Shown: positions 35,903-44,741 of the stretch, one piece after another
Position numbering within the stretch: the first letter of the stretch is position 1
Layout: every line of letters begins with the position of its first letter
DNA from: Aquimarina sp. Aq107
GTDB taxonomy: Bacteria; Bacteroidota; Bacteroidia; Flavobacteriales; Flavobacteriaceae
Length of the DNA stretch: 64,000 nt
Direction of reading: 5' to 3'
NCBI RefSeq assembly: GCF_943733665.1
Contig: NZ_OX030782.1
Span: 3,210,501 to 3,274,500, forward strand
Program-made: the position numbers and the translations under genes
Notes under the pieces: model-generated
Database searches by the model: none
Told to the model about the DNA's origin: nothing
What the model saw: only the letters and a program-made list of their open reading frames with translations

Positions 35903-37111
35903 GTGAAAAAAGATTTCTTTACTTATCAAGCGCAAACTACTCCGCATCCTTTGGCAATGGAAATTTCGCATGCAGAAGGAAGTTATATTTTTTCAACTGA
36001 AAACAAAAAGTATTTAGATTTTGTAGCTGGTGTATCTGCCTGTAGTCTTGGTCACAAACATCCTAGAGTTGTGAACGCTATAAAAGAACAACTTGACAAG
36101 TATTTACACGTAATGGTTTATGGAGAATATATTCAAAAACCTGCAGTGAAACTTACCAAATTATTGGCTTCTCTTCTCCCCGATCCTTTAGAAAAAACAT
36201 ATTTAACGAACTCAGGAACAGAAGCAATAGAAGGATCCTTAAAATTAGCACGAAGAGTAACTGGAAGAAGTGAAATCATAGCTGCTAAATTAGCGTATCA
36301 TGGTAACACTATGGGATCAATGAGTGTTATGGGTTTTGAAGAACGAAAACAAGCTTTTAGACCTCTTATTCCAGATATTTCGTTTATTAATTTCAACAAG
36401 GAAGCTGATATACAGAATATTACAAAAAAAACTGCTTGTGTCATTCTAGAAACCATACAAGGAGGAGCCGGATTCATTGAGCCTATTAATGATTATCTTA
36501 AAAAAGTTAAGGAACGTTGTAATGAAGTTGGTGCTTTACTAATTCTAGATGAAATCCAACCTGGATTTGGTCGTACCGGAAAACTGTTTGGATTTCAAAA
36601 TTATGATATCATTCCGGATATAGTTGTTATGGGAAAAGGAATGGGTGGTGGATTACCAATAGGAGCTTTCACGGCTTCTTCAACAATGATGGATCAACTA
36701 CAAGACAATCCAAAACTTGGTCATATTACTACATTTGGAGGGAATCCTGTCATCGCGGCTGCCGCTTTGGCAACTTTGCAGGAAATTACAGAAAGTGACT
36801 TAATGGCAGCAACATTAAAAAAAGAAAAATTATTTAGATCGCTCTTAGTACACCCTTTGATAAAAGAAATAAGAGGTATCGGGTTAATGTTAGCTTTAAT
36901 AACACCTTCTGCTGAAATAACAAATGAAATTGTTTTAAGATGTCAAGATAAAGGATTAATACTTTTTTGGCTTCTTTTTGAACCAAAAGCAGTACGTATT
37001 ACACCTCCTTTAACGATCTCGGAAGAAGAAATTAGTATCGGTTGTCAAATAATCATCGATATATTGGATGAACTTGTAAATCATAAAAATTCAAACATCG
37101 ATATTGATTAA
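35903..37111 (+). CDS. class III PLP-dependent aminotransferase
   Basis: 402 aa from a GTG codon. PLP lysine K245 in VMGKGMGGGLPIGAF, with D216 in LLILDEIQPGFGRTG contacting the cofactor, and SGTEAIEGSLKLAR at residues 104-117. The family includes acetylornithine, ornithine and 4-aminobutyrate aminotransferases; the specific substrate cannot be called. Cytoplasmic. The 20-kb span around it has no amino-acid operon, so no substrate clue comes from neighbours. Confidence 0.92.
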   Translation: MKKDFFTYQAQTTPHPLAMEISHAEGSYIFSTENKKYLDFVAGVSACSLGHKHPRVVNAIKEQLDKYLHVMVYGEYIQKPAVKLTKLLASLLPDPLEKTYLTNSGTEAIEGSLKLARRVTGRSEIIAAKLAYHGNTMGSMSVMGFEERKQAFRPLIPDISFINFNKEADIQNITKKTACVILETIQGGAGFIEPINDYLKKVKERCNEVGALLILDEIQPGFGRTGKLFGFQNYDIIPDIVVMGKGMGGGLPIGAFTASSTMMDQLQDNPKLGHITTFGGNPVIAAAALATLQEITESDLMAATLKKEKLFRSLLVHPLIKEIRGIGLMLALITPSAEITNEIVLRCQDKGLILFWLLFEPKAVRITPPLTISEEEISIGCQIIIDILDELVNHKNSNIDID

Positions 37112-37422
37112 TTCATATAAATTCCTTATATTTAGTAAGCTATCTTACCATATCGCACATCCAATAGCATCCAAAGGCTTTTATTTTTTAAAACTGTAAT
37201 CCATTCATTTATAAATGGTACGCATTTTGTTAATTAGTTTGTTAACAAACAAATGATTTCCGAAGTAGTATTATACCAATTCATTTGTAATTTTAATACA
37301 GAGGAAATCAATAATGCCAAAATAAATTAAGTAAGGTGTTTTGTATTACTCTTAATTGTTGGGGAAAACAAAAAAGATTTACAACGCATTTATGATTTAT
37401 TCGGCATCTTTAATCAACGTGT
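37112..37422. other. intergenic region before the TPR gene
   Basis: About 310 bp. It holds two short palindromes, CATTTATAAATG at 37206 and GTTTGTTAACAAAC at 37237-37250, 20 bp apart. No T-tract follows, so they are not terminators. No ORF is supported. Confidence 0.5.
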
Positions 37423-38820
37423 ATGAAATTTAACCACGAAGAATTCGAAGAAAATAATTTCTCAATTACTCGATATGAGTCTATGCTGAGATCTAATGAT
37501 GTTAAATTTTTTGATTCTGATGAATTCGAATCAATAATTCATCATTATCTAGAGAATGGAAAAATTGCTAAAGCCAAAAAAGCAATTTCTCTAGGACTTT
37601 CTCAACATCCTTCTTCTGTTAATCTAAAACTATTACAAGTTGAAATTCTTGTTTTTGAAGATCGTTTAGATAAAGCTGATAATCTTCTGGCACAGCTTCA
37701 TGCATTGGAACCTGAAAATGAAGAAATATATATCCAAAAAGCCAATATACTTTCTAAACAAAATGATCACTTAAAGGCAATCGAATTACTAAACACTGCG
37801 CTGCAGTATACTGCTGATGAAGCAGATGTATATTCTCTTATAGGTATGGAGTATTTGTTTATGGATGATTTTGAAAATGCAAAAGTAAACTTCATGCGAT
37901 GTCTAGAATCAGATAATCAGGATTACTCGGCACTATATAATATTATTTATTGTTTTGATTTTCTTGAGCAACACGAAGAAGCAATCAATTATCTCAATAT
38001 GTTTTTAGATAAAAATCCATATTGCGAAGTCGCCTGGCATCAAGTTGGTAAACAATACTTTGATCTTAAAGAATATGAAAAAGCTTTAGCTGCATTTGAT
38101 TTTGCTATTATTAGTGATGAATATTTTATTGGTGCTTATTTAGAAAAAGGAAAGGTTTTAGAAAAATTAAAACGTTATAATGAGGCTATAGAAAATTATC
38201 GGATTACTTTAGAATTAGACGATCCGACTTCTTTTGCTCTACTAAGAATTGGTAAATGTTTCGAAAAATTAGGTAGCGATGATTTGGCAATTCAGCATTT
38301 TTCTAAAACAGTGCACGAAGACCCACTTTTGGACAAAGGGTGGATTGCAATCACTGATTTCTATATGAGAAAACGTAATTATCAAAAAGCGTTGTATTAT
38401 ACCAATAAAGCAATCAGCATAGATGCAGAAAATGTTTTATACTGGAAACGTTATGCTAAAATTAATAACCGCTTAGCTTTCTTTGAAGAAGCAGAAAGAG
38501 GATACCGAAAGGCTTTGGAGCTTGGAAATTACGAGTTAGAAACGTGGCTTAATCGTTCCGATATTTTAAAATTTATCGGAGAGTCTGATGCCGCTATTCA
38601 AAATATGCAACAAGCTATCGAATTTTATCCAGAAAATGCCGAAATACAATATAGATTAGCAGGTTTATATTACGAAAAACAAGAATTTAGCAAAGGAGAA
38701 TTTCACCTTAGAAAAGCACTGGAATTAGATATAGAGTTCACTATTGTTTTAGAAGAATTATTTGAACACGTATTTAATCTTACGTTGGTTCAGAATATTA
38801 TTTCTGAATACAAAGGGTAA
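37423..38820 (+). CDS. tetratricopeptide-repeat protein
   Basis: 465 aa, soluble, no signal peptide. At least ten TPR units are visible with the W-x-x-x-G/A-x-x-x-x and A-I-x-x-Y/F-x-x-A-L pattern (KAIELLNTALQY, YEKALAAFDFAIISDEYFIGAYL, DAAIQNMQQAIEFYPENAEIQYRLAGLYY). TPRs mediate protein-protein contact; no partner can be predicted from neighbours. The start is the ATG at 37423. Confidence 0.93.
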   Translation: MKFNHEEFEENNFSITRYESMLRSNDVKFFDSDEFESIIHHYLENGKIAKAKKAISLGLSQHPSSVNLKLLQVEILVFEDRLDKADNLLAQLHALEPENEEIYIQKANILSKQNDHLKAIELLNTALQYTADEADVYSLIGMEYLFMDDFENAKVNFMRCLESDNQDYSALYNIIYCFDFLEQHEEAINYLNMFLDKNPYCEVAWHQVGKQYFDLKEYEKALAAFDFAIISDEYFIGAYLEKGKVLEKLKRYNEAIENYRITLELDDPTSFALLRIGKCFEKLGSDDLAIQHFSKTVHEDPLLDKGWIAITDFYMRKRNYQKALYYTNKAISIDAENVLYWKRYAKINNRLAFFEEAERGYRKALELGNYELETWLNRSDILKFIGESDAAIQNMQQAIEFYPENAEIQYRLAGLYYEKQEFSKGEFHLRKALELDIEFTIVLEELFEHVFNLTLVQNIISEYKG

Positions 38821-38906
38821 TCAACCTATTTTTTGTGGAATTTATAAATCAAATGGTTTACTTCAATTTCCTTTAGATTACAACAAAATTTACAACAAAA
38901 AATACA

Positions 38907-38914
38907 TACATTTG
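38907..38914 (+). promoter_or_regulatory. -7 promoter element of the DUF368 operon
   Basis: TACATTTG fits TAnnTTTG exactly, 30 bp before the ATG at 38944. A TTG at -33 is not obvious. Confidence 0.5.
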
Positions 38915-38943
38915 TTTGTATAACAAATGCTAAATCAAAAAGA

Positions 38944-39909
38944 ATGCAACGAAGTCTTAAGGACTATCTGGTAGTTTCAGCTAAAGGAATTGCCATGGGA
39001 GCCGCGGATGTGGTTCCTGGAGTTTCGGGAGGAACAATAGCTTTTATTTCGGGTATATACGAAGAGCTGATTTCCACAATCAATAATCTAGACCTTAATT
39101 TTTTTAAGGTATGGAAAAATGAGGGATTTGTTGCTTCTTGGAAAAAATACAATCTTTCTTTTTTATTAGCATTATTTTCAGGTATTGCAATAAGTATTCT
39201 GTCATTAGCAAAAATTCTTAAATGGTTATTACATAATGAACCGCTATTGTTATGGTCATTTTTCTTTGGATTAGTATTAGCTAGTATACTTTATATTGGA
39301 AAACAAATAACAACTTGGAGTCCTAAGGTTCTTATAAGTATACTATTAGCTGCAGTTATCTCTTACTTTATAACAATTGCAGAACCAATGGCATCACCAG
39401 AAAGCCTATGGTACTTATTATTTTGTGGTTTTATAGCTATAATAGCGATGATATTACCAGGAGTTTCCGGAGCATTCATTCTTTTAATTTTAGGAGCCTA
39501 TGAAACATTCATTGGTATATTAAATCAATTTAGAGAAGGTTTGACTTCCTTAGATTTTAATCTATTATGGCAAGCGTTTTATAAAATACTGATTATAGCT
39601 GTTGGAGCTATAGCCGGTTTAAAGCTTTTTTCTAAAATATTAAACTGGATGTTTAATAATCATAAGAATATGACATTAGCTTTACTTACAGGGTTTATGA
39701 TCGGTTCTTTAAACAAATTATGGCCGTGGAAAAAAGTACTTTCATGGAGAACAAATTCAGAAGGTATTGAAGTTCCTTTTATAGAAAAAAGTATACTACC
39801 TTCTAGTTTTGATGGCGATCCTAGAATTATTTGGGTACTTCTTTTTATTACAGTAGGGTTTCTATTAATTCTTGCACTAGAGCGACTCGCAACCAAAAAA
39901 GGAGATTAA
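38944..39909 (+). CDS. DUF368-domain membrane protein, copy 1
   Basis: 321 aa with eight or more helices. AKGIAMGAADVVPGVSGGTIAF is the family signature at the N-terminus, repeated as MILPGVSGAFILLILGAYETF in the second half. DUF368 proteins are flippase-like polyprenyl-phosphate transporters (some recycle undecaprenyl phosphate in Gram-positives); the exact role in Bacteroidota is not established. It is followed 5 bp later by a paralogue. Confidence 0.93.
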   Translation: MQRSLKDYLVVSAKGIAMGAADVVPGVSGGTIAFISGIYEELISTINNLDLNFFKVWKNEGFVASWKKYNLSFLLALFSGIAISILSLAKILKWLLHNEPLLLWSFFFGLVLASILYIGKQITTWSPKVLISILLAAVISYFITIAEPMASPESLWYLLFCGFIAIIAMILPGVSGAFILLILGAYETFIGILNQFREGLTSLDFNLLWQAFYKILIIAVGAIAGLKLFSKILNWMFNNHKNMTLALLTGFMIGSLNKLWPWKKVLSWRTNSEGIEVPFIEKSILPSSFDGDPRIIWVLLFITVGFLLILALERLATKKGD

Positions 39910-39914
39910 TATAT

Positions 39915-40943
39915 ATGGCTCAAAACACCAGAACGTTTAGCGATAAGTTTTTTCTAGTCATTAAAGGTTTGGCTATGGGAGCTGCTAATAAAGTACCTGG
40001 TGTATCTGGTGGAGTTGTGGCTTTCGTTGCTGGTTTTTATGAAGAATTCATTTATTCACTGCAAAAAATAAATCTAAAAGCATTTAAACTGTTTATCAAT
40101 TTTAGATTCAAAAGTTTTTGGAGATATATAAACGGTCGATTTTTAGCACTATTGATCTCAGGAATGTTAATTAGCTACTTTAGTGTTTCTAAAATTCTCG
40201 ATTATCTAATCATCCATTATGAACTCTATGTTTGGGCAGCTTTTTTTGGAATGATTATAGGATCAATATACTATATAACCAAAAACTTTGATGAATGGAG
40301 TAAACGCAATATATGTTTTATTATCATTGGTACTATAGTCGGGATAAGTATTAGTTTACTAGAACCTGCAAAGGAGAATGATAACTTATTCTTCGTCTTT
40401 TTTTGTGGTATCGTAGGAGTTTCTGGTATGACACTACCTGGATTATCCGGTTCTTTTATCTTAATTCTATTTGGCAACTATGTGTTATTATTAGTAGACG
40501 CAGTAAATGCCTTATATGACACTATAGCAGATTTAATACGGTGGGATTTATCTTTTATGGAAAATGCTAAAAGGTTACGATTACTTCAAGTTCTTATAGT
40601 GTTTAGTTTAGGCTCTATAACTGGCCTAGTTACATTATCGCACTTTTTAGGATATGTATTAAAGCATTACAAAAATGCAACTTTTGCTGCTATTATTGGT
40701 TTCATAACAGGTTCTTTGGGAGTGGTTTGGCCATGGAAACATAAAATGTATAAAAAAAATGATCTTGGAGAAATATTGATCGATGCACAAGGAAATCCTA
40801 TACTGGACAACTACGATCGCTACCTTCCAGATCTTACAATAATACCAACCTATGCTGCTTTCTTTTTTATTTTAGTGGGTATAGGGATTGTCCTTTGGTT
40901 GGAATGGTATGGCGAGAAAACATTAAAAACCAAACCAACATGA
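39915..40943 (+). CDS. DUF368-domain membrane protein, copy 2
   Basis: 342 aa from the ATG at 39915 (the frame is open back to 39831 inside copy 1). VIKGLAMGAANKVPGVSGGV and SGMTLPGLSGSFILILFGNY mirror the two signatures of copy 1, so it is a tandem paralogue. Its last bases overlap aroE (ATGA, 4 bp), coupling the two translations. Confidence 0.92.
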   Translation: MAQNTRTFSDKFFLVIKGLAMGAANKVPGVSGGVVAFVAGFYEEFIYSLQKINLKAFKLFINFRFKSFWRYINGRFLALLISGMLISYFSVSKILDYLIIHYELYVWAAFFGMIIGSIYYITKNFDEWSKRNICFIIIGTIVGISISLLEPAKENDNLFFVFFCGIVGVSGMTLPGLSGSFILILFGNYVLLLVDAVNALYDTIADLIRWDLSFMENAKRLRLLQVLIVFSLGSITGLVTLSHFLGYVLKHYKNATFAAIIGFITGSLGVVWPWKHKMYKKNDLGEILIDAQGNPILDNYDRYLPDLTIIPTYAAFFFILVGIGIVLWLEWYGEKTLKTKPT

Positions 40944-41668
40944 ACACATACGGATTATTAGGTAGAGATATCGGTTATTCATTTTCTAGAAACTATTTTT
41001 CTAACAAATTCACAAACGAAAATCTGGATTGTTCTTATCAAAATTTTGATATCAAAACGATCGATGATTTAAGAACTATAATACAAGATTCAGATATCAA
41101 AGGAATGAATGTAACCATACCTTATAAAGAAGAAGTAATCCCCTTCTTAGATTCATTGGATCCTACTGCCAAAGAAATTGGTGCTGTAAATGTCATTAAG
41201 TTTAACAAAGACGGAAAACTAACAGGTTATAATAGTGATTATTATGGTTTTACAGAATCTTTAAAGCCATTGCTAAATAACAAGATTAAAAAAGCCCTAA
41301 TCCTGGGAACTGGAGGAGCATCAAAAGCAATTGCTTTTGCACTAAATAAATTAAATATAAAACACAATTTTGTATCTCGAAACCCTGATTTTAAAGAATT
41401 GAGCTACAATGATCTTGATGAAGATATCATTAGAGATTTTAAATTAATTATTAATTGTACTCCATTAGGCACACACCCTAATATAGAGAGTCATCCAAAC
41501 ATTCCTTTTGAATATTTAAGTGAACATCACGTTTTATATGACCTTATTTACAATCCAGAAGAAACCACTTTCATGAAAAAAGGAAAAGAATATGGAGCGA
41601 AAACTAGTAATGGTTTACGTATGTTAATACTCCAAGCCGAAAAATCTTGGGAGATCTGGAATCAATAA
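40940..41668 (+). CDS. aroE: shikimate dehydrogenase
   Basis: 242 aa from the ATG at 40940. Catalytic lysine K63 (NVTIPYKE) and D100 (GYNSDYYGF) bind shikimate; NADP-binding LGTGGASKAIAFALN follows, and INCTPLGTHP is conserved. It reduces 3-dehydroshikimate to shikimate with NADPH in the aromatic amino acid pathway. Slightly shorter than the common 270-280 aa. Coupled by overlap to the DUF368 genes, which suits an envelope-lipid/aromatic link only by proximity. Confidence 0.94.
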   Translation: MNTYGLLGRDIGYSFSRNYFSNKFTNENLDCSYQNFDIKTIDDLRTIIQDSDIKGMNVTIPYKEEVIPFLDSLDPTAKEIGAVNVIKFNKDGKLTGYNSDYYGFTESLKPLLNNKIKKALILGTGGASKAIAFALNKLNIKHNFVSRNPDFKELSYNDLDEDIIRDFKLIINCTPLGTHPNIESHPNIPFEYLSEHHVLYDLIYNPEETTFMKKGKEYGAKTSNGLRMLILQAEKSWEIWNQ

Positions 41669-41807
41669 TTTTTCATTTTCTATATCAGAATTATTATATA
41701 TTTCCTACAAATCTAATTCCTAAAACAGCTCATTTGCTTTGAGTTTATATAAGATGTTAGTATCTTAGTCAATCGTTAAGCTCAGACAAACAAAAACATT
41801 TTATATA

Positions 41808-43838
41808 ATGTCCACACACGATAACCTGCCAGAAGCAGATGGAAACGAAGAGAACAATACAAAGGCTATAGAAGAAAAAACTGTCGCAGAAGTTACTGAA
41901 TCACAGCCAACTCAAGACGATCAATCTGAAAAAGCTACTGTAAATGAAAAGACTGTTACAGAAGAATTCTCTGCAGAGAAACCGTCTACCGAAGAAATTA
42001 CAGCTACTGAAGAAGTAAAAAAAGAAGAAGTTATCTCTGATTCTGAAAATGAGATCCTAAATGAAATGGATCAGGCAGTAGCAAAAGATAGTGAGGATGA
42101 AAGCAAGTTAGAGCGACACGATATAGAAAAGAAAGACTATCATGCAATGAGCAAAGATGAGCTCATATCTGAATTACGTCACCTGATTAAAAGCGAAAAG
42201 ATCCAGGCAATAAAGGAGCATGTTGAGGAAATTAAAACTGAATTTAATGCTAAGTTTAATGAGGAAGTAGAGCAGAAAAAAGATGAATTTTTAGCAGATG
42301 GCGGTAATATAATTGACTTCTACTACTCTACTCCATTAAAAAAAGAGTTTAATTCTGTTTATTTCGATTATAAAGAAAAAAGAAATGCCTACTACCAAAA
42401 TTTAAAGAAAGATCTACAAGTTAATCTTCAAAAAAGATTGGACATAATTGAAGAATTAAAAGGGCTATTAAATGTAGAAGAAAACATTAATACTACATAT
42501 AACCACTTTAAGGAAATAAAAGAAAGATGGCATAATGCGGGTCCTATTCCAAGAGATAAGTATAATACAGTTTGGAACACATACCATCATCACACAGAGA
42601 ACTTTTATGATTTTCTTCATCTAAACAGAGATTTTAGAGATCTGGATTTCAAACATAATTTAGAGCAAAAACTTAAGATTATTGAGCGTGCCACAGAATT
42701 AGCTCAGGAAACTGATGTAAATAGGGCATTTAGAGAATTGCAAATTCTGCATAAAATGTGGAAAGAAGATTTGGGCCCAGTAGCTAAAGAATATAGAGAA
42801 CCTATATGGGAAAAATTTAGTGCTCTTACTAAAAAGATACACGAAAACCGTCAAGATTTCTTTAAAATACAGGATAAAGTTTACGAAAAAAACCTAGAAG
42901 TAAAACAAGAAATTATTTCTAAGATCATCAACGTAGCTTCCGATTATCCAAAAAATCATGGCGGATGGCAACAAAAAATCAAAGAAATAGAGGCTCTAAG
43001 GGAAGAATTCTTTCAAGCTGGAAAAGTACCTTCTAATGCTAATGAAGAAACTTGGAGTCAATTTAAAAGTGCGGTAAGAGATTTTAACAGAAATAAAAAT
43101 GCATTCTATAAAAGTCTTAAGAAAGATCAGTTCGAAAACCTAAATAAGAAAATGGAACTCATCAAAATCGCTGAAGATAATAAGGATAGTGATGATTTTT
43201 CTGTAACTACACCGCTAATGAAAAAAATTCAAGCGGATTGGAAAAAAATAGGTCACGTTCCTAGAAAAGACAGCGATAGAATATGGAAACGATTTAAAGA
43301 TGCCTGTAATTCTTATTTTGATCGAATACACGCTGAAAAAAATGAAGCTAATAAAGAAGAAGTTGCTTCTTATGAGAAAAAATTAGCGCACATAGAAGCA
43401 CTTAAAGAACTAAAATTATCTGGTGATCCCGAAACCGATCTTACTACAATCAAAGAAAATATTAACGTTTGGAAAAGCCTAGGTAGAGTTCCTTACAAAA
43501 AGAAAAACATAGAATCCGATTATAATAAGGTCTTAGACACCTTTTTTGAACAACTAAATCTTAGTAGACAACAAACTGAGATGATTAAGTACGAAAATAA
43601 ACTTAGTTCTCTTGCCAATCAATCAGATGATAGAGCTCTTAGAAATGAGCAAAACTTCATTCGTAAAAAAATAGATGAAGTTCATGGTGAAATTCGCCAA
43701 TTAGAAAATAATCTACAATTTTTTAAACACGCAGATGATAACAACCCTCTGGTAATAGAGGTAAAGAAAAACATTGGAAAACATAAAGAGAGTCTACAAG
43801 TTTGGAAAAACAAGCTTAAAAAAATTAAAGAGCTCTAA
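41808..43838 (+). CDS. DUF349-domain protein
   Basis: 676 aa. Residues 1-105 are a low-complexity acidic Glu/Thr/Ser region. Then at least five DUF349 units follow, each with a W-x-x-x-G-x-(V/I)-P-x-(K/R) core (ERWHNAGPIPRDKYNTVW, MWKEDLGPVAKEYREPIWEKF, DWKKIGHVPRKDSDRIWKRFK). Predicted helical coiled structure to the C-terminus. Function unknown in this group. Single gene. Confidence 0.92.
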   Translation: MSTHDNLPEADGNEENNTKAIEEKTVAEVTESQPTQDDQSEKATVNEKTVTEEFSAEKPSTEEITATEEVKKEEVISDSENEILNEMDQAVAKDSEDESKLERHDIEKKDYHAMSKDELISELRHLIKSEKIQAIKEHVEEIKTEFNAKFNEEVEQKKDEFLADGGNIIDFYYSTPLKKEFNSVYFDYKEKRNAYYQNLKKDLQVNLQKRLDIIEELKGLLNVEENINTTYNHFKEIKERWHNAGPIPRDKYNTVWNTYHHHTENFYDFLHLNRDFRDLDFKHNLEQKLKIIERATELAQETDVNRAFRELQILHKMWKEDLGPVAKEYREPIWEKFSALTKKIHENRQDFFKIQDKVYEKNLEVKQEIISKIINVASDYPKNHGGWQQKIKEIEALREEFFQAGKVPSNANEETWSQFKSAVRDFNRNKNAFYKSLKKDQFENLNKKMELIKIAEDNKDSDDFSVTTPLMKKIQADWKKIGHVPRKDSDRIWKRFKDACNSYFDRIHAEKNEANKEEVASYEKKLAHIEALKELKLSGDPETDLTTIKENINVWKSLGRVPYKKKNIESDYNKVLDTFFEQLNLSRQQTEMIKYENKLSSLANQSDDRALRNEQNFIRKKIDEVHGEIRQLENNLQFFKHADDNNPLVIEVKKNIGKHKESLQVWKNKLKKIKEL

Positions 43839-43847
43839 TTGTAATTT

Positions 43848-44474
43848 ATGAATTGTGCTCTTTGCGGATCAGAAACCGTAGAATTTTCTGTTACCGAAAA
43901 AAGAGTCTATTATCAATGTACTCATTGTGATGGGATTGGAATGGATCCATCGTATTTTCTATCTAACATAGATGAAAAAAACAGGTATGACACTCATAAC
44001 AATGACGTGACAGATATTGGTTATCAAAATTTTGTATCTCCTATAGTGAATTCTATTATAGAAGAATATAAAAAAGAACACAAAGGCCTAGATTTTGGAA
44101 GCGGTAGTGGTCCCGTGATCACTTCGATGCTAAGAAATATAGGATACAATATCACTACATATGATCCATTTTTTGATCCAAATACAAAAGCACTAGACCA
44201 AACCTATGATTACATTGCTTGTTGTGAAGTAATGGAACACTTTTACAATCCAAATCAAGAGTTCAAATTATTACACTCCTTATTACAGGAAAAAGGAAGT
44301 CTATATTGTAAAACCTATCTTTATAACGAATCCATTGATTTTAATTCTTGGTGGTATAAAAATGATCCAACCCACGTATTCTTCTACACGCAAAAAACTT
44401 TAAATTGGATTAAAACTAACTATCAGTTTAATGATCTATCAGTTTCCGATAAATTAATATGTTTCAAAAAATAA
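43848..44474 (+). CDS. class I SAM-dependent methyltransferase with zinc-binding N-terminus
   Basis: 208 aa. C3, C6, C24, C27 (MNCALC and YYQCTHC) form a rubredoxin-like zinc knuckle. The methyltransferase core follows: GLDFGSGSGPVITSML (motif I), TYDPFFDP and EVMEHFYNPNQEFKLLHSLL (the HFYNP helix). Similar zinc-ribbon methyltransferases modify RNA or small metabolites. Begins 9 bp after the DUF349 stop, so it is likely co-transcribed. Confidence 0.88.
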   Translation: MNCALCGSETVEFSVTEKRVYYQCTHCDGIGMDPSYFLSNIDEKNRYDTHNNDVTDIGYQNFVSPIVNSIIEEYKKEHKGLDFGSGSGPVITSMLRNIGYNITTYDPFFDPNTKALDQTYDYIACCEVMEHFYNPNQEFKLLHSLLQEKGSLYCKTYLYNESIDFNSWWYKNDPTHVFFYTQKTLNWIKTNYQFNDLSVSDKLICFKK

Positions 44475-44486
44475 GTTTTTGAAACA
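44460..44486. terminator. AU-rich hairpin at the methyltransferase stop
   Basis: TGTTTCAAAAA and TTTTTGAAACA form an 11-bp stem with a short loop; the stop codon lies in the loop. No U-tract follows, so it may be an mRNA 3'-end stabiliser instead of a terminator. Confidence 0.5.
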
Positions 44487-44602
44487 TATATTAAAATTAT
44501 TGGTACTTGGATTGGTATATGGACTACTTCTAAATCTTATCAACACGAAAACGTTTGAGTAAAAAAACAATCAAATTAATACTCAATTATTCCCTAAATT
44601 AG

Positions 44603-44638
44603 TAAATCATCATTTTTTGTGCTAATAAATCATCATTT
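44603..44638 (+). repeat. 13-bp direct repeat pair upstream of the amylase gene
   Basis: TAAATCATCATTT occurs at 44603-44615 and again at 44626-44638, 23 bp apart start to start, about 105-140 bp before the amylase ATG. Direct repeats near two helical turns apart suit an activator binding the same face of DNA. Confidence 0.5.
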
Positions 44639-44741
44639 ACTCAATAATGTTTAACTAATTCTACCAATATGACAAGATAAACTACAACTTCTGAAAGAAG
44701 TATAAAATTTCACACAAAACACAATTCAAACACTAAAACTT

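Noticed and set aside
44479-44562. 27-codon hydrophobic ORF from a TTG after the methyltransferase gene
   Set aside because: It begins inside the hairpin that ends the methyltransferase gene, is very short, and has no recognisable leader, so I could not tell it from chance.
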